Source: Planctomycetota bacterium (lineage in GTDB: Bacteria; Planctomycetota; UBA8742; SKZP01; JAIOTL01). From it: DNA of 8,149 nt. A model generated the notes under the pieces. The model ran no database searches, was not told where the DNA came from, and saw only the letters and a list, made by a program, of their open reading frames with translations. Shown in pieces: positions 6,833 to 8,149 of the stretch. The translations under genes were made by a program, and so were the position numbers. The stretch lies in contig JAIOTL010000091.1 in assembly GCA_021106775.1 (NCBI GenBank), positions 1-8,149 of the forward strand, written 5' to 3'. Position 1 is the stretch's first letter. Each line of letters starts with the position of its first letter.

Positions 6833-6902
6833 CAACATCTTCAATAGGGCAAATAACTCTTGAGTCCTACTGTCAATGCGTGAGTAAAAGCAGGCTTGCC
6901 TG
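6833..6902 (-). repeat. Dispersed structured repeat, copy 2 (upstream of the PF10023 gene)
   Basis: Diverged copy of 4020-4090. The large stem is CAATAGG (6842-6848) with CCTACTG (6866-6872). The single stem difference from copy 1 gives a G-U pair in a minus-strand RNA but an A-C mismatch in a plus-strand RNA. The small hairpin is CAGGC-TT-GCCTG (6891-6895 with 6898-6902), where the T-A pair of copy 1 is replaced by C-G. The outermost base pair of copy 1 is lost. The T-run on the minus strand is shorter (TTTT) than in copy 1. The copy ends 47 bases upstream of the minus-strand start at 6785 and 27 bases before the plus-strand start at 6930. Confidence 0.8.
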
Positions 6903-6929
6903 TATCGAAATATAACATCGTTAGGAAGC

Positions 6930-7394
6930 ATGAACAAACTCATTTATCCGCTAATTTTAACGGTTATTGTGTCTGCAGGTTGTGTAACGACATTGCCCTT
7001 TAGCGATGTGTCTGCTGAGAAAGGCTTAACTAACCTGAAAAACGCGATTGATGATGAACGCATCGTCGAAGTCTGGTATCGCATGTCGTACAAGGTCCGT
7101 GATTCAGCGAATTACAAGCATTTTACGGAAAACTGGTTGGAAATTAAAGATAACCTGAAAAACATGCTTTCTGGAGAGATTTTGTCACAAAATGAGGTTA
7201 AAACCCATGATAAATTGCATGGAATTGTGCTTAAAATTGCCAGTGAAGTACGAATTACTGAGGTTTTGTTTGTAGCAGAGCTTGACCAGGCGAGATTTCC
7301 GGGTGAACAAGAGGTTGTCTGGCGTTTACGCGGGTTAAAAGACAATGAAAACAAGACACTTTCCTTCGGATTTATCCCTCACATGAAAAAATGA
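6930..7394 (+). CDS. Small predicted lipoprotein of unknown function
   Basis: I do not recognise this 154-residue protein. It begins MNKLIYPLILTVIVSAGC, a lipoprotein signal peptide with lipobox SAGC and the acylated cysteine at residue 18. The mature part (~136 residues) is soluble and mixed in charge, with a Trp- and Tyr-containing helix-like segment (VEVWYRMSYKVRD, about 46-58) and a later strand-like segment (VRITEVLFVAEL, about 107-118). No other cysteine occurs after the lipobox, so it binds no heme. AGGA three bases before the ATG serves as ribosome site. It is followed after 29 bases on the same strand by a multiheme cytochrome, which may suggest co-expression, although a separate promoter candidate overlaps its stop codon. 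Confidence 0.75.
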   Translation: MNKLIYPLILTVIVSAGCVTTLPFSDVSAEKGLTNLKNAIDDERIVEVWYRMSYKVRDSANYKHFTENWLEIKDNLKNMLSGEILSQNEVKTHDKLHGIVLKIASEVRITEVLFVAELDQARFPGEQEVVWRLRGLKDNENKTLSFGFIPHMKK

Positions 7395-7400
7395 TATAAT
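7392..7400 (+). promoter_or_regulatory. Extended -10 promoter candidate for the cytochrome gene
   Basis: TGATATAAT matches the extended -10 form TGnTATAAT exactly and overlaps the stop codon of the lipoprotein gene. Transcription would begin near 7407, about 17 bases before the cytochrome ATG. No good -35 hexamer is visible, which is tolerable for an extended -10 promoter. A chance match in AT-rich DNA remains possible. Confidence 0.35.
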
Positions 7401-7423
7401 TATGGAAATTTACGAACAATCTT

Positions 7424-8149
7424 ATGAAAATAATCAAGCCAATATTAAATGGTTTTAATAAGCCGGTACTGATAGCACTTCTTTTCATGACTGCTGGATT
7501 ACTTTTGTTCTGGGCAATTTTTAATGCAGAGGAACCAAAATTTTCGGACATGGGTTATAATTCCGACGGAAATCAGACTCAGACTGCGCCATCCAAGCCT
7601 TTGCAGACAATACCTTTTGCATCACCCACATACAATCAGGCGGTTGCGCAAATTGACATCAATAATCCACGCTCGTGTAAACCCTGTCATCAAACGATTT
7701 ACGACGAATGGGAAAACTCATATCATCGTTATGCGCATGAAGACTGGCTTTTCAGGGTGTTCAGCTTTTTCAAAGACGGCAAACCTGGCATTCCCTGGTG
7801 CGAAAATTGCCACATCTCCGAAAGTACACTCGAAGTTGATGCGCTGAAACAGCCTGTATCAAGGCGAGATGCGAAAAGTGCGTTAAGACTCAAAGATGGC
7901 ATAGACTGCGCATCATGTCATCGGCGCGGAAATCAGATTGTCGGAAAACATGGCACAAACAAGGGTTGCAAAGCGGTCGGTTACAAGAATTTTGGTTCGC
8001 CGAAGTATTGCGGCGGATGCCACTCAACGTTTCTGCCAAATACCTTGCACGAGTATGAAGAATGGCTGCAAAACCCGAAACCAGTCAGCGTGAAAAAAAC
8101 CTGTGTTAAATGTCATATGTCTGAGATTCCCGGTAGCATTCTCGACGGC
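7424..8149 (+). CDS. Membrane-anchored multiheme cytochrome c, c554-like (3' partial)
   Basis: The frame runs from ATG 7424 to the window edge, 242 codons without a stop. An in-frame TAA at 7397-7399 rules out a longer start. A single hydrophobic segment (~15-34) acts as signal anchor, placing the rest in the periplasm. It is followed by a Ser/Thr/Gln/Pro-rich linker (~45-80). Five heme-attachment motifs follow: CKPCH (85-89), CENCH (126-130), CASCH (162-166), CGGCH (196-200) and CVKCH (227-231). Surrounding residues such as IYDEWENSYHRYAH after the first heme and GIDCASCH at the third resemble the cytochrome c554 / multiheme c-type family that passes electrons across the periplasm. Extra histidines (101, 105, 175, 209) are candidates for axial ligands. 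Cys182 lies outside any CxxCH. More hemes and a possible catalytic domain may lie beyond the edge. The ribosome site is weak. Family membership is secure; the redox partner and reaction are unknown. Confidence 0.87.
   Translation, partial: MKIIKPILNGFNKPVLIALLFMTAGLLLFWAIFNAEEPKFSDMGYNSDGNQTQTAPSKPLQTIPFASPTYNQAVAQIDINNPRSCKPCHQTIYDEWENSYHRYAHEDWLFRVFSFFKDGKPGIPWCENCHISESTLEVDALKQPVSRRDAKSALRLKDGIDCASCHRRGNQIVGKHGTNKGCKAVGYKNFGSPKYCGGCHSTFLPNTLHEYEEWLQNPKPVSVKKTCVKCHMSEIPGSILDG

Noticed and set aside
6833..6929. Integron attC-like site (TATAAC...CGTTAGG just before the gene at 6930)
   Set aside because: The complementary left end (CCTAACG type) is missing, no integrase is seen, and the other copy of the element lacks the GTTAGG part.
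7402..7458. 18-codon open frame (MEIYEQSYENNQANIKWF) overlapping the cytochrome start
   Set aside because: No ribosome site, and the predicted transcription start falls inside it. Most likely a chance frame, though a leader peptide cannot be fully excluded.
7524..7847. 107-codon open frame on the plus strand
   Set aside because: It is out of frame within the cytochrome gene, whose five CxxCH motifs prove the other frame.

Overview
The window looks like chromosomal DNA from a Gram-negative-type, free-living bacterium with moderate to low GC. The evidence is an OmpH/Skp-like periplasmic chaperone, two predicted lipoproteins, an HtpX/LemA pair and a membrane-anchored multiheme cytochrome c. The large VWA / amidotransferase-fold protein together with an OmpH protein and a cytochrome c554-type protein is a combination often seen in Planctomycetota and neighbouring phyla. 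That placement is an inference from gene content only; there is no rRNA or other marker gene here. No tRNA, rRNA, CRISPR array, transposase or phage gene was seen.

Layout. Bases 2-2548 (+) hold the C-terminal 848 residues of a large membrane-anchored VWA-domain protein whose N-terminus lies outside the window. Bases 2549-2965 carry no gene; this gap between two convergent genes is a cluster of degenerate hairpin-type repeats. From 6785 down to 2966 four genes follow one another on the minus strand. In transcription order they are a predicted lipoprotein aminopeptidase (PF10023-like, HELLH), an OmpH/Skp-like chaperone, LemA, and an HtpX-like M48 metalloprotease. From 6930 rightwards on the plus strand there is a small lipoprotein of unknown function. 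After 29 bases comes a multiheme cytochrome c with five CxxCH motifs in the part visible; it runs off the right edge.

How the genes fit together. The minus-strand block reads as an envelope protein quality-control neighbourhood: a periplasmic chaperone, two zinc metalloproteases (one integral to the inner membrane, one lipid-anchored) and LemA, the usual partner of HtpX. It is probably not one transcript, because the gaps are 106-132 bases and there is a good promoter candidate in front of lemA and a terminator-like hairpin behind it. The plus-strand pair starts a separate, probably respiratory, locus.

Most notable observation. A structured element of about 71 bp is present twice, at 4020-4090 and 6833-6902. 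Each copy lies about 50 bases upstream of a minus-strand zinc-metalloprotease gene (htpX and the PF10023 gene), in the same orientation relative to that gene. Most sequence differences between the copies fall in loops and linkers; of those in stems, two keep pairing and one unpairs the outer base of the small hairpin. On the minus strand the copies retain pairing by one compensatory change and one G-U wobble. Each copy is followed by a further hairpin with an AAG loop. It may be a shared cis-regulatory RNA or terminator-like module, or simply a dispersed intergenic repeat; the window alone cannot decide.
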